Positions 24,325-37,098 of a DNA stretch of 64,000 nt are shown one piece after another (the first letter of the stretch is position 1; each line of letters starts with the position of its first letter). Location: the NCBI GenBank assembly GCA_034509425.1, contig JAVTVJ010000545.1:372001-436000 (forward strand), written 5' to 3'. The notes below the pieces were generated by a model, which ran no database searches, had not been told where the DNA came from, and saw only the letters and a program-made list of their open reading frames with translations. Origin of the DNA: Eopsaltria australis (taxonomy: Eukaryota > Chordata > Aves > Passeriformes > Petroicidae). The position numbers were made by a program, and so were the translations under genes.

Positions 24325-24475
24325 ATGATTTAGGGATGCTGCCTGGGACTTGGGAATCAGATGTATATCTTCCTCCTGACTCCATGACCTCAGAAAACTC
24401 ATTGCATCTCTTGGTTTTGCACCTCTGAAAATGGAACCAGTGTATCCTTCCTCCCTTCTCTGGAAAGACACTTTC
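24325..24475 (-). mobile_element. MIR-like ancient SINE relic
   Basis: The series CCTCCTGACTCCATGACCTC, then CATTGCATCTCTTGG, then CTCTGAAAATGGAACCAGTG follows the order of a reverse-oriented MIR/CORE-SINE (the tRNA-derived part reading roughly TGTGACCTTGGGCAAGT... CCTCATCTGTAAAATGGG). Divergence is high, so the exact subfamily is uncertain. Confidence 0.5.
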
Positions 24476-27400
24476 TAGAGGAAAAATGGTGTGCCAATTT
24501 CCATGGCCACTCAGGCCTGAACTTCTGTTATAAAACCACCTGTAATAACTTCCAGTACTGTAATGTGGAATTTAGACCATTAGTAGCTGAGCTGAGACCA
24601 TCAGCTCCTTTTGTGTAAGCTGTCAAAAAGCTGTCAAGGCGACCTACTGCAGAGCAAAACTCTCTGCCAGTGCCAGCTTCCTTGGTCATCCCACCTGCCT
24701 GTCCCCTGCCACCACCCAGGTTCCATTCTCACTGCTTTATTTCTGGGTTTTAGTTAGCAGCTAGACAAGAAATGGGACTGTGCTTGTGGGCAATTTCAAA
24801 GCAGAGGAAATAATACCAAGGGGAGGCACAATAACTATCTGCAGATAGAGAAAAGAATGTTGCACCAGAGAACAGGAAGCAATTATTATCATTAGTCAGC
24901 AATGATAGAGAACGAAGTAATTAAACTTCAGCTGCATCAGGGAAAATTTTAGACAGAATATTAGAGAAAACAGCTGAAAAAAAAGACACGGCTGTGCTGC
25001 CAAGGAGAGTGGTAGTGTCACTGTGGTATTCAAAGCCACATTTCATGAATGCCTTTCTCTAAAGAGGCTAAGAACACACTATTCCTAACTCAGCATTCTT
25101 GGGGGCTGAGATGGGAAAACATTTCTATTCACAGGAGTAGCTAAACATGCTTAAAGCCCATTCACATAATCTGAAAAGCCAAAGAATTAAGTAGAGCTGG
25201 AGTCATTGAAGGGCACTAGATGACAAGGGAGCAGATGTGAATCCTCCTCAGGCACCAATATTTTCCCCAGTACAGGAGGACTGGTGAATATCTGCTACAA
25301 TGAGCCTTCACCTCAAATGGATGCTACCTGTCCCCATACAGCTGAGACTTTCTCATGACAAACAGGAGGTTACAGAGCAAAGGGAACACAGCCCCCATTC
25401 CAGCACAGCGTCAGGACAGGAGAGAGGGAACAGATGTTCCCTGTGGCTGTGACAGAAGAGAGGAGCCTGATCATGAGAGCAATGGGGGACACTTTCCTTT
25501 CTTCCACTCTGCTTTAGCCTTGCAGGAGGAATTACCCTTGAGGGTTACTCCAAGCAGAAAACAAGTTTATATATTCTGAATTCTGTCTAGAAGGGCCTCT
25601 CTCCTCAGGAGAAATGCATGAAAGAGAAGGGCAAGTCCTCTTCCCCTCCTCCCTGTCCTCATCCTACCTAAAGCTCAGGCAAGGGTAGGTCACAGCTTTT
25701 CTTTCTGTTTTGAGCACCCTTCCTTTTGTGGATGAGACAGAACATAGAGACAAATTACAAGGAACTAGAATTAGTATTTAGAGCAAAATCAGAAAGAAGG
25801 AGAGAGAGAGCATGTAGGCCTAATAGCATGGTTTCTACTGCCCTACTGTCTCCACATTTCATTCATTTTGCTAATCTGCTGGAGAAATGGCTCACTGGCA
25901 GGCAGAATCTTGAAGTAGCCATTTAAATTTGTTTGATGGCCCCCAAGGCAAGTCAATTTTCAGTCTGACTGGCTTTAGTCCTAGCAGAGAGCCCTGCCAT
26001 GCCATTACATGGCACAGCAGGAGTAAGGGTCGGGAGGCAATCACATTACAGCACCATTCCATTTAGCCATAATCTGTAAGGATCTCATGAAAGCATCAAC
26101 CATTATTATGACTCCTGATGTCCTTCAGGCAAAGTCTTAGTGGGGAAAAGGAAGACAAAAAAAAAATGTCCACCTGTCAAAAGGAGACAGGCACTTTCAT
26201 TCAAGGGAAAGGGAGGTGAAATGTAAAAGTGACACAATATTATTTAAACATCCTATTACTAAAATTACAGTTCATCTATATAAAACTGAGCTATAGGACC
26301 TTAGTCTGTCAGCTAGATTGATGTACCTGCCGTGGTCACAGAGATGCAACGAGCTGAGGAAGCATTTGTGAGACAGAATTTGCTATAAAGGCTTCCAGCT
26401 TCAGTCCATCATGCCTGGTGTCCTTCCCACGGCACTAAATAGCTGCAGGAAGCGATGCTGAGGAGGAACAGGATGGCTTTTCCTCAGCCCATTGCTGCTA
26501 CATTCACATCCAGAGGCTTGAGGCAATTTTAGCATAACCACAGCTGGTTTGGGGCCAGCAGTTTTATTCAGAATTGTATTTAAAATCCATCTCTGGCACC
26601 TGACTCTGTAACCTCTCGTGGCAGATGCAGGCTGATTGCACTCTGTGTGGAAATAGTTGGCATCAGTGGCTGCAAATCTGCACAGCTACTCATTAAAGTG
26701 GCCAGCTCCAAGACACAGTGTAGATGAACTGGACAGGGTATGTGGAGAATTGCTCCTATTTTCGCACCTGCTTTGGACATTTGGTAAATCATGTCAGATT
26801 TTTGGGCTCTGTTTCTCTGTTTGTAAATGAAATTCCTGCCCGTGTGTGGAAGTGGACTGGCAAATATAAAGGGACACAAATGGGATCGTGGATACAACAT
26901 GTCATCTTACCACGAGGCAAGGGAAAACAGTCCATTTCTTTGGGCTTCTTTCACCAGTAATACTTTGTGAACTGGCTCAAGGAATATCAAAGAGGCAAGT
27001 AGAACTCAGGAATCTCAATTTGGGATGGTGGTATGCAGAGGAAACCAGCAGGATCCAAGGAAAGGGCACAAGGAATGCCCCCATGAGGATGACTGTTTTC
27101 CAGAGATGCAGGACAGGGCCAGGGAGAAGCAAGGATGACACAGAGGCAGGACTGAAAGTGTTATACATTGGCATGCAGCCTGTGGGAGAGGATGCCAAGA
27201 GTGGCTGTATTTCTTAGGAGGGCACTGATCCAGCAGATGATGTGTAGCTCCAGTGAAGCTGCTGACAGCAGTCCAGGCACCTGAATTGTGCTGGGACTCC
27301 TGATGCTCGGGGTAGGATGCACATGGAGCACCCCAGCAGGAAGTCTAGGCATACCAGGGGGGTAATGCTGGGGATGCTGAGGCACAGCTGTGATGGTTTT

Positions 27401-28503
27401 TGGTGTCTGGGGTCCAGGGCAGCTCAGTCAGAGCACTGAGTTCTCATGGAGGACAGGGCACCATTCCCTCAGTCCCATACCCAGTGACCTGGGTGCTGCA
27501 ACAGATATCCCTGGCAAGGAGATGACAACCAAAGAAGGAAAGGCTTGGAAAACTGGGAGAATATGGAAGAGCTGGAAAAGTGACAAAAGGCTCTCCTCCT
27601 AAACAGCAGATCTGGTTTCTGCAGTGGACTCAGGAGTGGGGCAGTTAAACAAAAGGTAGGGGAGGAGCTGATGATGCCTTGCAGGAAAGCAGAAATAAGA
27701 ATTCAGAAACAGTGGAATGGGGTGGGACCAAAACCAGATGAGGAAGAAGGTGCTTGAATTAATGTCTTTAGTCTACCTACCCACTGAAGGGATACAGGGG
27801 AGGCCTAAGGGGGTCACCCTACAGACACTTGTATGGATTTTTTTTGCCTGCTGTGAATGGGTCATGATGTGCCTGGCCTGTCCAGGGAACTGAGAAACAG
27901 GACATCACACCTTCTGTGAAAAGTTCAGGCACACAGCCCCAGAGGAAAAGCAAAACAAGAACCTGGATGGATGCAAGTCCATTCTGGCAGCTCATTGAGA
28001 AGGCAGCGTCTCAGACCGTGCAGGTCTTTTCTGCTTATAATAAAAATATACATACATATATAACCAGAGATTTATGGGGAGAAGGGGCATGGAAAGTTTC
28101 ACCCTCCTGCTGTATTTTAATGTAGCACTCGATGACTTGTAATGGAAAAGATCTATTGTTTCTCCAGTAGCAATAAAGTAAGGTTAAAACAAACTCAAAC
28201 ATAAATTCTGCAAACAACCTCATATAAACACAGCTGTTCAGTGAACTCATAGGACTGGCTGCTAGCTGAGGACTGCCCCCTAATGTTGTCATCTCATGAA
28301 AATGTCCTTTACAATGTCTTTTATTAATAAAATGCCATTACCATGTGGGACAATGGAGAAAAAAATGTTGTTTTGAGATTAGGCTAAATTTAACCTAAAT
28401 GTAACACTGATATTAACTGATGTGTTTTTGGCTTGACTGCCTAAAAAGTCACTTATTTTCTACATCATCAAATAGCTGATGTTTACCAAGATTTCTAGAA
28501 ACC

Positions 28504-28528
28504 TTTTTTTTTTCTTTTTTTTTTTTTT
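28504..28528. repeat. Poly(T) tract with one C
   Basis: A 25-nt run of T interrupted by a single C. On the minus strand it could be the A tail of a retrocopy, but I recognise nothing upstream of it. Confidence 0.9.
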
Positions 28529-29663
28529 GAGAAAAAGCTTGCTGTGGTTAGATGAAGTTCCTTGGAAATCAGAGCTGGGAATTAGTTCATAACAATCTTT
28601 TTTTGTGAGCAAAATCAGCCTGAATATCCAGCATCTGGAACAAATAGATCCTGCTCACAAGTAACCAAATGTTCTGGTGCTTCTCAGAGTCTCTGGGAAA
28701 TATAATTCCAAAATGGAAAGGACCTCGTTGGGGTTTCTGGTGCCTTCAGCCTCTTAGAAAGATGGGACTCTCCCTTCCTCCAAGATTTTCATATCAGTCC
28801 ACACATAAAATTCACCTTTCATACTGTTTTAGAGTACAAATGGTTTGCATAGATACCCAGGCACATTTTCCTGGGTCCTAGAGATGCAGCATCACAGGAA
28901 ATAACTCATTAAGTTAAATTCTGTCTTTTGCCCTGATGGGGGAAGATTTTTATCCCTCTCAGTCTTTTTGTGTGAGATGAACTGATCAGCTCCATGCCCC
29001 CACAGTGCCAGAGAGCAACCCTGGTGTGCTGAGCCCACTGCAGGGCCTTAAAACAACAGGAAGGTGCATTTCTCATCACCCTCCACAACATTCATGGCTT
29101 TCCAGGCTTCTTCAAGCCCTTCTTCATTTTTATCCCTGATGGCACCTTTTATCCTGGTCAGCTGGTGATTCTCAAGCCCTCTCTGTTCCTCTTGCCAGCA
29201 GAGTCCCCAGCTGGCAGCACATCCCATCAGGGTCCATGCAGGGCGTGGTGTGCACGGGGAGCTGGGCTTGGAGGACGAGCTGTGGCACAGCTGCCTTGCA
29301 GGGAGGCACCAAGTGACAGATCTTGCTCATGGCTCGGGCACTTTTTTTTCCTCATGGCAGCTGGCTCTGAGTCACCTTTCCTGAGTCACTCTTCCTGACA
29401 CTGTCGTACCCACCTGGCAGCATTAAATCCCCCACTGTCACTTAACCAAATCCTTCCACCGTCATTTGCCCGGGACAGAACAATTTTCTTTGGGGGGCTA
29501 TTTTTCATTCTTCCTCCTCTTACAGCTGCTTGACAGGAAACCATCTCCTGTTGTTCTGCTCCAAAATGTCACCTGTCTGTAGAACAGCAGTCACAATTTC
29601 CCTCCCTTCTTCCCACACCCTGCCTGACTTTAAAATGGCAGCCCAGCAGACATTATAGAATCC

Positions 29664-29722
29664 TTTATTTATTTATTTATTTTTCTGCACTGCAAAATGC
29701 AAAAATATAAATATATATATAC

Positions 29723-29754
<32 letters not shown>
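29664..29754. repeat. (TTTA)n run followed by (AT)n microsatellite
   Basis: Five TTTA-type units at 29664-29684 are followed after about 20 bp by an alternating AT/CATA tract (29703-29754). The AT part is self-complementary and could form a hairpin or cruciform. It is likely length-polymorphic. Confidence 0.95.
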
Positions 29755-30521
29755 GCTGAAAATGAGCATCTGACATTGGAATGGAAAGAAGTTGTTTCAG
29801 GGCAGACCCCCATGGTTTGAATTAATAAGTGTAAAAGCTGAAGGAAACACTGAGGTGATGACTAAGTAGATAGATAAGGTAGTTTTTATTTAAGAGCTCT
29901 GCCTATTGCAGCTTAAAGGCAAGTGCTTTTATGCAGATGTGAGGTCTGCTGCTATTTCAGAATGGATAAGGCTATGTGCTCTAAATTACTGCAGGAAACA
30001 GAAGCACAAATAGCACTGTCTCCTGGATCTGGACAGATTCCCTTTTTATTGTCACCTGCCTGACAGCCAGGCTGTTGCTGCTTACTAAAACCTGTCTGCA
30101 ACTGAAATCCCCAGGGTAATAAGCTCCCTGTGAAACAGGTTCCTAAGTGGAAAAATCTGCACATCTCCAGATTAAATCAATAACAATTAAGAATTCTTTG
30201 AAATCTAATTGGAAAAGCAGCTATTTTGATCAGCACCATGATGTTATCTGGAAATTGTATTTTGTTTATCTACAGCAGGATGTTTTCTTCTTCGTGGGAT
30301 TGGTTTGCCAGCCTCAGACACATCCTTTGATCTCTGAGATGATACAGTGAACTGAAACATGGGGGCAATCAGAGGGATTATCACGGGATGGGGAAATCAT
30401 TTGATCTATTTTTAAAAGTAATTTTTATTAATAACTTTGGGGGCTGGTTATCATTAAGAAAGGAAGAGACGTCTCTCCCATCTTTAGCAGTGTTATATTT
30501 CTCTGAAGATGACTGATTCAT

Positions 30522-30600
30522 GTAGTTAATAATACTTAGCATTTATATAGTGCTTTCTAACTTCAAAGCACTCCACAAATATTGCTCACTAATACTGCAC
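30522..30600 (+). repeat. Ancient amniote interspersed repeat relic (L3/MIR-like)
   Basis: The words AATACTTAGCATTTATATAG and TTCAAAGCACTCCACAAATA are typical of an old repeat of reptile and bird genomes (roughly 'TTAGCACTTATATAGCGC... TCAAAGCACTTTACAAA'). The downstream part is too diverged to follow. Confidence 0.55.
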
Positions 30601-31957
30601 ACAAAACTTCTGCGTTATTACTTTCAGGGAGGGATGAGTCTATTGATGCCTCTCATATTCCTGTGGATGGTTTTCTGTCCAGGGCCCTCTATAGCTGCCT
30701 CAGGTTAACTGGGACAGAAAACCCCACTGAGAGAAGAAAAAAGACTGAAGTTCTGGTCAAGAATACAGTGAGACTCTTTGAAGCACACCATCTGAAAAAT
30801 CTCATGCTCATCTTCAGAAGGTCTCCCACACCTTGCAAGGACTATCCTACCAAGTTAACTGAGTTCCTAGTGCTTACTGTAAGGACAGAACCCTTATCTG
30901 AAGATCTCTAGCAATAACAATGCTCAACAAAAAAAAAAAAAGAAATAAGAGATCATAAGAACTCCAGAACAGAAGACATACTGTGCTTTGTGTGAGCCTA
31001 TCCAATATCTGAAACAAAACAAAATCGAAACCTTTGAATGAACTTAAAACTCCAAGAGGTTGCTGAGGTCCTTTTTTTTTTACCCTTGAACCTAGTTTCC
31101 TTATAGTACACATTCATGCCAATAAACAGCAGATGGTGATGGCAGATATGTACTAAAGCAGCTAAAACTGTGTTCTTTGCAGGAGCATCTATCATGCTGA
31201 TAGGGCTGAACAGTCTGTACTGGTAGCAATGTCTGGTCCATGCCAGGAAGGGAAGATCAAAACCTTTCTCAAGATTTCACTGGATGTTATTTCAAGTGGC
31301 TCTACAAACAAAGGTAGATTTGCTCCTGTGGTGCCTGGGCACTGCTCAAGGCAGGAATGCTGCTGTGTTCGCCATGTGTCTGCTCTGAAAGGGTGGCTTG
31401 GAGCAAGCCAGCACCAGGGATGGGTTCATGGTGCTCCCCTGCTCTGGAAGGGCCCTTCCTCACATGGGGAGTTGAAAACATCTTTGCTGCCCTGACAGCT
31501 GCAGAGCCCGGCTGACCCTGTGCTACTGCCTGGGCTTACTGTGGTGCAACTTTTCCTCCTTTCCAGAAAGGTCTCCTAAGAGGTTTCTGAGTCTTCAGGT
31601 CTTTGGCTTCTGTCTGGCTTACTGCAGTCAGCTGTGACAATGCTTCCTGCAGCACAGCAATTTGTTTACCAGGAGCTGGCATAAGACAGATTTTGGAAAG
31701 GGCGCTAAGTCTTTCATGGAGAAGAAAGGATTAAGGGAAACTCAAATGTCCAAGGAGCTCATCAAGGATCACAGTTGCCCTGGCCTCCAGGAGATCACTC
31801 CATCTGTGCCAGCATATTAGAGAGGGACCTTTGAGGGGTTTTCAGATGCTAATATTTATCATCCCAGTCTCTCAAAACTTCAAGTGGCACAGACCTTGCC
31901 CTTCCCGGTCATTTTCCTTCTCCAAATACTTTGGCACAAGACTACAGGCTAGGATTA
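30601..31957. other. Non-coding DNA, nothing recognised
   Basis: The longest frame (30582-30911 region, 109 codons) has no recognisable family and no coding signature. A short A run lies near 30930. No exon or repeat can be supported. Confidence 0.55.
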
Positions 31958-32055
31958 TCTTACAGGATGAGCAGGTGGTCTGAGAGTCACAAGTCCTGAG
32001 CTCTGGGCAGATCTGCCTCTGGTCTGTGGTGTGATCTCAGGCCAGTTACCGAGTG
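31958..32055 (-). mobile_element. MIR/L3-like ancient repeat relic
   Basis: AGTCACAAGTCCTGAGCTCT, then GCAGATCTGCCTCTGG, then GTGTGATCTCAGGCCAGTTA keeps the order of an old reverse-oriented MIR-like consensus (AGTCCTGGGTTCTATT... CTCTGCCACT... GTGACCTTGGGCAAGT). The assignment rests on word order, not on a computed alignment. Confidence 0.5.
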
Positions 32056-35000
32056 CCTGGTATTGGGGGAAGCTGGACACCCACATCTCCTGCTGGCTCC
32101 AGAGAAAGCATTGTTTGGAACCAAAAATCCTTGACCGTCTGGATTCTTTGATGTCTGTAATGAAAAGATGTGATTTCTCATACCTACCTGCATGGGGTAT
32201 TGTGCCACTTCACTTTATTCATATGGCACTGTCAGATGTAGGCACTGTGAAAGAAACTACAGTAACCCTGCTATGTTCCTCTCAGTGCTGGTGTAGCACA
32301 AAGCCTTGGCTTTGAGGAATTGCCCAGATTTTTCTCTACAACCCTCCAGGCACCTCAGCAAGCTGATCTCTTATATTTGACAGAGCTGGCTTTCTCCAGG
32401 CATCCTGGCTGGTGATTTACATGGCCTTTTTTGTAGTGATACTCATTTTCCTCTATTCACATTGCCTACTGATGAGCTGATTTGAAGTTACCTCTTGCTC
32501 GTAGGTTCAGTCTCTTGTTCAGTCACTCTGCACTCTTTTATCTGATTGCTGAAGTGGAAACTGGGCCTTGCTCTTAGGCAGAAGCAAAGCCACAAAGCAG
32601 CACCAAAACCTGGCATACACGTCCAAGCTTTGAAACATGCAAGTGTGTTGGGCTCTAATAGAAGAGAAGGCAGACCCTGTGTCTGCAGGGAGCTCCGCCA
32701 GATCCAGCATTTCTCATGGATGCCCCATGCCTTCATCAGTATGCAGATCCATCTGCACTGCTGAGATATCTGCATAGTACAGACAGGGAGTGGGGAAATA
32801 CATTTATAAATAGGATCACTCCATCTTTCCCTTTCCTGCTGTCCCCACTCTCCTGTATTCCCTACTGATGGAGGCACTTCACTGCTGAGAGCTGTCAGTC
32901 CCACCCTACCTTCGTACCTGCTCTCCTGTCACCAAATACTTTCTCTGCATTGCAAATGAAGGAGCAAGGGGTGAGAGGAATGGATGGATGGAGGAGGGAT
33001 AGGCTCCAGTAGCTGCCAGGACTCTTAAAGTAACTTTTACCATTCAATTAACAATGACAGGTACTAGAAATGATGAGTCTGACATTAGAGTGCCTGCCTG
33101 CTATTTGTAATGGGTGTTTTTTTTAATTCAACAGCTAAATTCTTAGAAAGGTTGCACACTATCAACCTACCTGTTTAGCACAGCAGTCTGCACCAAAATA
33201 CTTCAGAACACCAAGTACAGCTCACTCTTCCTGCTCACTGTGCTAGAAGGTTGTTAAATGTTGTATGGTCACAGAGAAATTAAACATTGCTCCTACTCAT
33301 GCTTACTCACAAGAGAAGCTGCTGGAGCTGGAGTCACACTGAATGCAGCAATCATGTTTGTACATCACAGTAACAGTTGCTTGAAGAAAAACACAGGAAA
33401 GAAACTATATGAGACACAGCTCTTTTGCAATTGGGTTAAAGTTTTTCTCCTGGCATCTCACTGTGATTTTCTGGAAGTCAGAAGAATTCCAGAATCCAAA
33501 TTTTCTTTTTCTGTGCCCCAAAACATGAAAAACCTCTAGCGAAGTTTTCCCATGAACTATTGTGGTTTGGCTGCATGGCCTTTGTGTGTGTTTTATCAAG
33601 CTCACACCAACCATCCTTCGATAAACATATTTGTCCTTATTTTTTTCTGATTGTAGATGTAGAAACTGAGCTTTGCCCTCTGGCATCAGAGAACCCAACC
33701 CAAACGCCTTGGGAGAGATCAATATCCTTCAAAAAGTTTTTAAAAGTCACATTTTACCTATTTTTTTCTTATTAAGGAAGTAATAGAGGAAGTTCTGGAA
33801 ATTCCATCATCTGACACTGAGGATGTAAATGTTCACAATGAAGCAGTGTTTTCAGAAAGTTACTTTTGAACAAAAGATAAAAAGGATGTTGAAGCAATTT
33901 ACCCTCTAGACAGATGACTGACAGATTTGTCAGAAGCAAAAAGCAAACACTTAGGGCAGTTCTACTATTTCCCCTGGAAAATAGATGTCCTTGCCATTGT
34001 CAAGTGATACCCCTTGAAACACATAATTCAAAGTGTGTATACATCAACCCACACAGCCATGAAAGCAAGGGAGAAAAGCAAGTGCCACATGGACACAAGT
34101 GTGGAGAAGAAACTCCATGGATTGGTAGCACAGTGCTGAGCAAGTGGCAATGACAGTTCTGTGGCAGATCTGTCCCTGGATCCTGCTATAATTCAATGGG
34201 AAAAACCTGCTCTGAAAGGCTTTAAAACAGCTTTGTGTTAGATGAGACTTCCTCCCAGGACCTTCACAAGTGTCCAGTGGAACAGACCTGCAGATCTTTA
34301 TTCTAAGCTACTGTCTCCCAGAATGTCTGTGAAGAAACTGTTCCCACTGGCAAACAGCTGCTGGCCTTAGCAAGGAGTCTGGGACAGCAAGATGAGCTTC
34401 CATCAGCCAGGGGGACAGTCCATTCCCAAAATGATTCCCCCAACAGAGAGGGACACAGATTGCCCACACAGACAATCTAACTCAAATATAATGCTGCTGA
34501 ACAACATTTTCTAACCAGCAAGGTACTTCTTTACTGAGACAAATCTCAATGAGACACTGTCCTCTGGGTGGCCTTGCAACACATCCCTGGATCTCGAGTG
34601 CCCAAAGCTGCCCTGGATGGGGTTATCTGGCAGAAATCAGATGTGCTGCCTGGTTTCCAGGAAAGAAAGAGACAGCAGGCACAAGCCATGTAAGAAGGGG
34701 CAAGAAAAGGCACACATGAAGGCAGAGTAAGATGGGAGGGAGAAGAAATCTGGGAGAAGAGCATGGGAGAGACATGCACAGGAGTAGGAGATAAAGGCAA
34801 AGATGCAATACTGGAGATCTCAGAGGAGAATGTGATGAAAGGGAGCCCACTGCTTTGTTGTACCACAGCTCATGAGCTTCAGCCCTCCTGCACTCTTGTG
34901 TGTCTGCAGTGCTGCTCATGTTCCATCCCTGTTCGTGTTTCCTTCACCTTGGCTGCTGGAAGTCACTCAGCAGCCCAGCTGACCAGGAGCTCACTGCAGG

Positions 35001-36060
35001 ATTTGCAAGGCTCTGCATGTGGTCACTGCATCAGGAAAGGTGCTGCTGTCTGGGCAGACACAGAGCAGAGTGAATATAAACTCTGTGGGGTATGTGCTGA
35101 ACACCCCTTTGGTGTGTGCCTAGCACAACAAATGCTTCCTGGAGGGGCCAGCTTTGGCTCCATATGTGTTTGCAGGGCACCCAAACTGTGTTTGCACAGA
35201 TTTCCATCCAGGATAACCCAAGAATAAGTATGGCAGTCTTGGGCATTTGCACTACAGGCTGACACTTCCAGGATGCAGCAGATGGGCTGGCTGCCCATGC
35301 ACTCCCCAGCCTGTGTGCACTCACTGCTGACAAACCCTGGTGGAAAAATGCGGTCCTGTGTCAAGAGGAAGCATACAGAGGGTTGTTGCAGTATTTGATA
35401 ATGCTTTGAATTAAAAAGTGCTTGTGGACATAAAAAGTAATAGAAAATAAAGGATTTGAGTCCTCAGATATTCAAACTAGGGGCTCTGCAGTGCAGAACT
35501 GTGGCAGTTTTGGCAATTGACACTTGGTTGTGGAACAGCAACTCATTCCATCAGCACAATTGCTACTCGGGTGCTTCTGCCCGTGCACTTTCTCAAGCAT
35601 CAAACTCCAGCACAGACACACCCTGACGCTATCTCTGTGAAGCAAAGCAGCAATAATACAAAGATTTAGTTGATAACAGGCTGTCAGGTCTAAACAGAAC
35701 TTTAGGACTTGCTGACACACTGCTTTAAGTCTACCAGTACATTTTCTGGTTGGTAGCCAGATCTCACAACTTTGTAGTTGTCACTGTAAGATAGACCCTA
35801 CAGATCAATCACCTTGCTTGGCAATGTCATGTCAGATTGGGATGACAGTGGATTTCATCAGAACCTGGCGTGGGTGCTTTTGTCACTTACTTCACATATG
35901 GAAAATCTCATCTATTTTTGCCAAAATTTCATGTGGATGATCTGGGAAGGGATGAGGAGGTGTAGAAGGGGAGAGGTGTGACAGCAGTGTCAGTCTGTCC
36001 CATTTCTGACATCTGAAAACAAGGGATTTTTTCATTTTCTATTCTGTGCTTAGTCCTGAC

Positions 36061-36061
<1 letters not shown>

Positions 36062-36105
<44 letters not shown>
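36062..36105. repeat. Poly(A) tract, 44 nt uninterrupted
   Basis: The tract consists of 44 A in a row. No poly(A) signal, gene-like sequence or flanking duplication is visible upstream that would mark it as the tail of a processed copy. Confidence 0.95.
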
Positions 36106-36108
<3 letters not shown>

Positions 36109-37040
36109 CTGTGTATTAAAAATGGGAAGTCTGAAATAAGAAGTTGTGTTCTGAAAAAAGTATTTCATTTCTCCCTGAACTTTTCATTCATGGAACTTAT
36201 CAATATTTTTTTGTGGGGTTTCATTCTGACTTGGAGCAAACCTGGACTTCAAAACCATATTCCTCCCTGAAACAAAGTTCTCGTGGTGCCCTCCTGCAGT
36301 GCCAAACCAGCGTGGGCTCAGGAGGATGGCACTGCCAAGAGCACAGTTGCTGACTCCACTTTTATGTCTTGGTCTCACCTTCTGTGTCAGAATGTTAATT
36401 TTAATACTTGTATAACCCCTAAATATTTCATGGGCTAAACTGAGGGGGAGTGTGTACAGATGTGAGATTTCTGTTATGCCAAAATCAGGTAATCAGAGAG
36501 TGTCAGCAGTTAGGGTCACTGGAAAGGACCATGCCCACCACTAACTCTCCTCATTGCCACCTTAGCAATCCTGGGTTAAGCAGGGAAAGAAACCAGGGAC
36601 ACATTAAACTTCAGGAAAATTAATAAGGTAGAGTTTAAGGCACAAGTAAAGGGAGAAGCAAGCAGACAGCCAAGAGGAATAACCTTGACTGATGAGCAAC
36701 AGGATATGTGCTGTTCTTTCATGCGGAACAAAAGGCAAACATGAGACTTTATCCATGTTCTTTCTGCCTGAAAAACACTTCTGATTGCACACTGCAGAGG
36801 TGAAGTTAGAAGTCAAATACAAGCCCTCAGTATTCTCTATTACAACCACAATCACACAACAGACAGAAGGGGATGAAAAATGCAAATGTAAAGCCTTGCA
36901 AGAGGGATCCCAAATACAAGGAAGGGACTGTAGGCACTTTGTAATTTTCATGTCATCTTGGGTGTTTGGAAAGAAATTGCTGAAGGGAGAAACTATAAAT
37001 CCATGAATTACTGAGTCTGTGTTGACTTTACCCAAGTATC

Positions 37041-37098
37041 TCCTTTTTTTTCTTTTTTTCTTTTTCAAAATGTTTCTGTTGTTATTTTTATTTTTGGA
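37041..37098. repeat. T-rich low-complexity tract
   Basis: Runs of T broken by single C, G or A bases. On the minus strand it encodes an artefactual Lys-rich stretch. Confidence 0.9.

Larger units (their letters stand above)
24476..30521. other. Non-coding DNA with simple repeats
   Basis: No gene is supported in these 6 kb. The stretch holds a T tract (28504-28528), a TTTA run (29664-29684) and an AT/TA microsatellite (29703-29754). Open frames reach only 109 codons and look random. Confidence 0.6.

Noticed and set aside
34546..35364. Cluster of overlapping frames of 80-154 codons on both strands
   Set aside because: The local GC rise lengthens frames on all strands. None has a recognisable domain or splice context.
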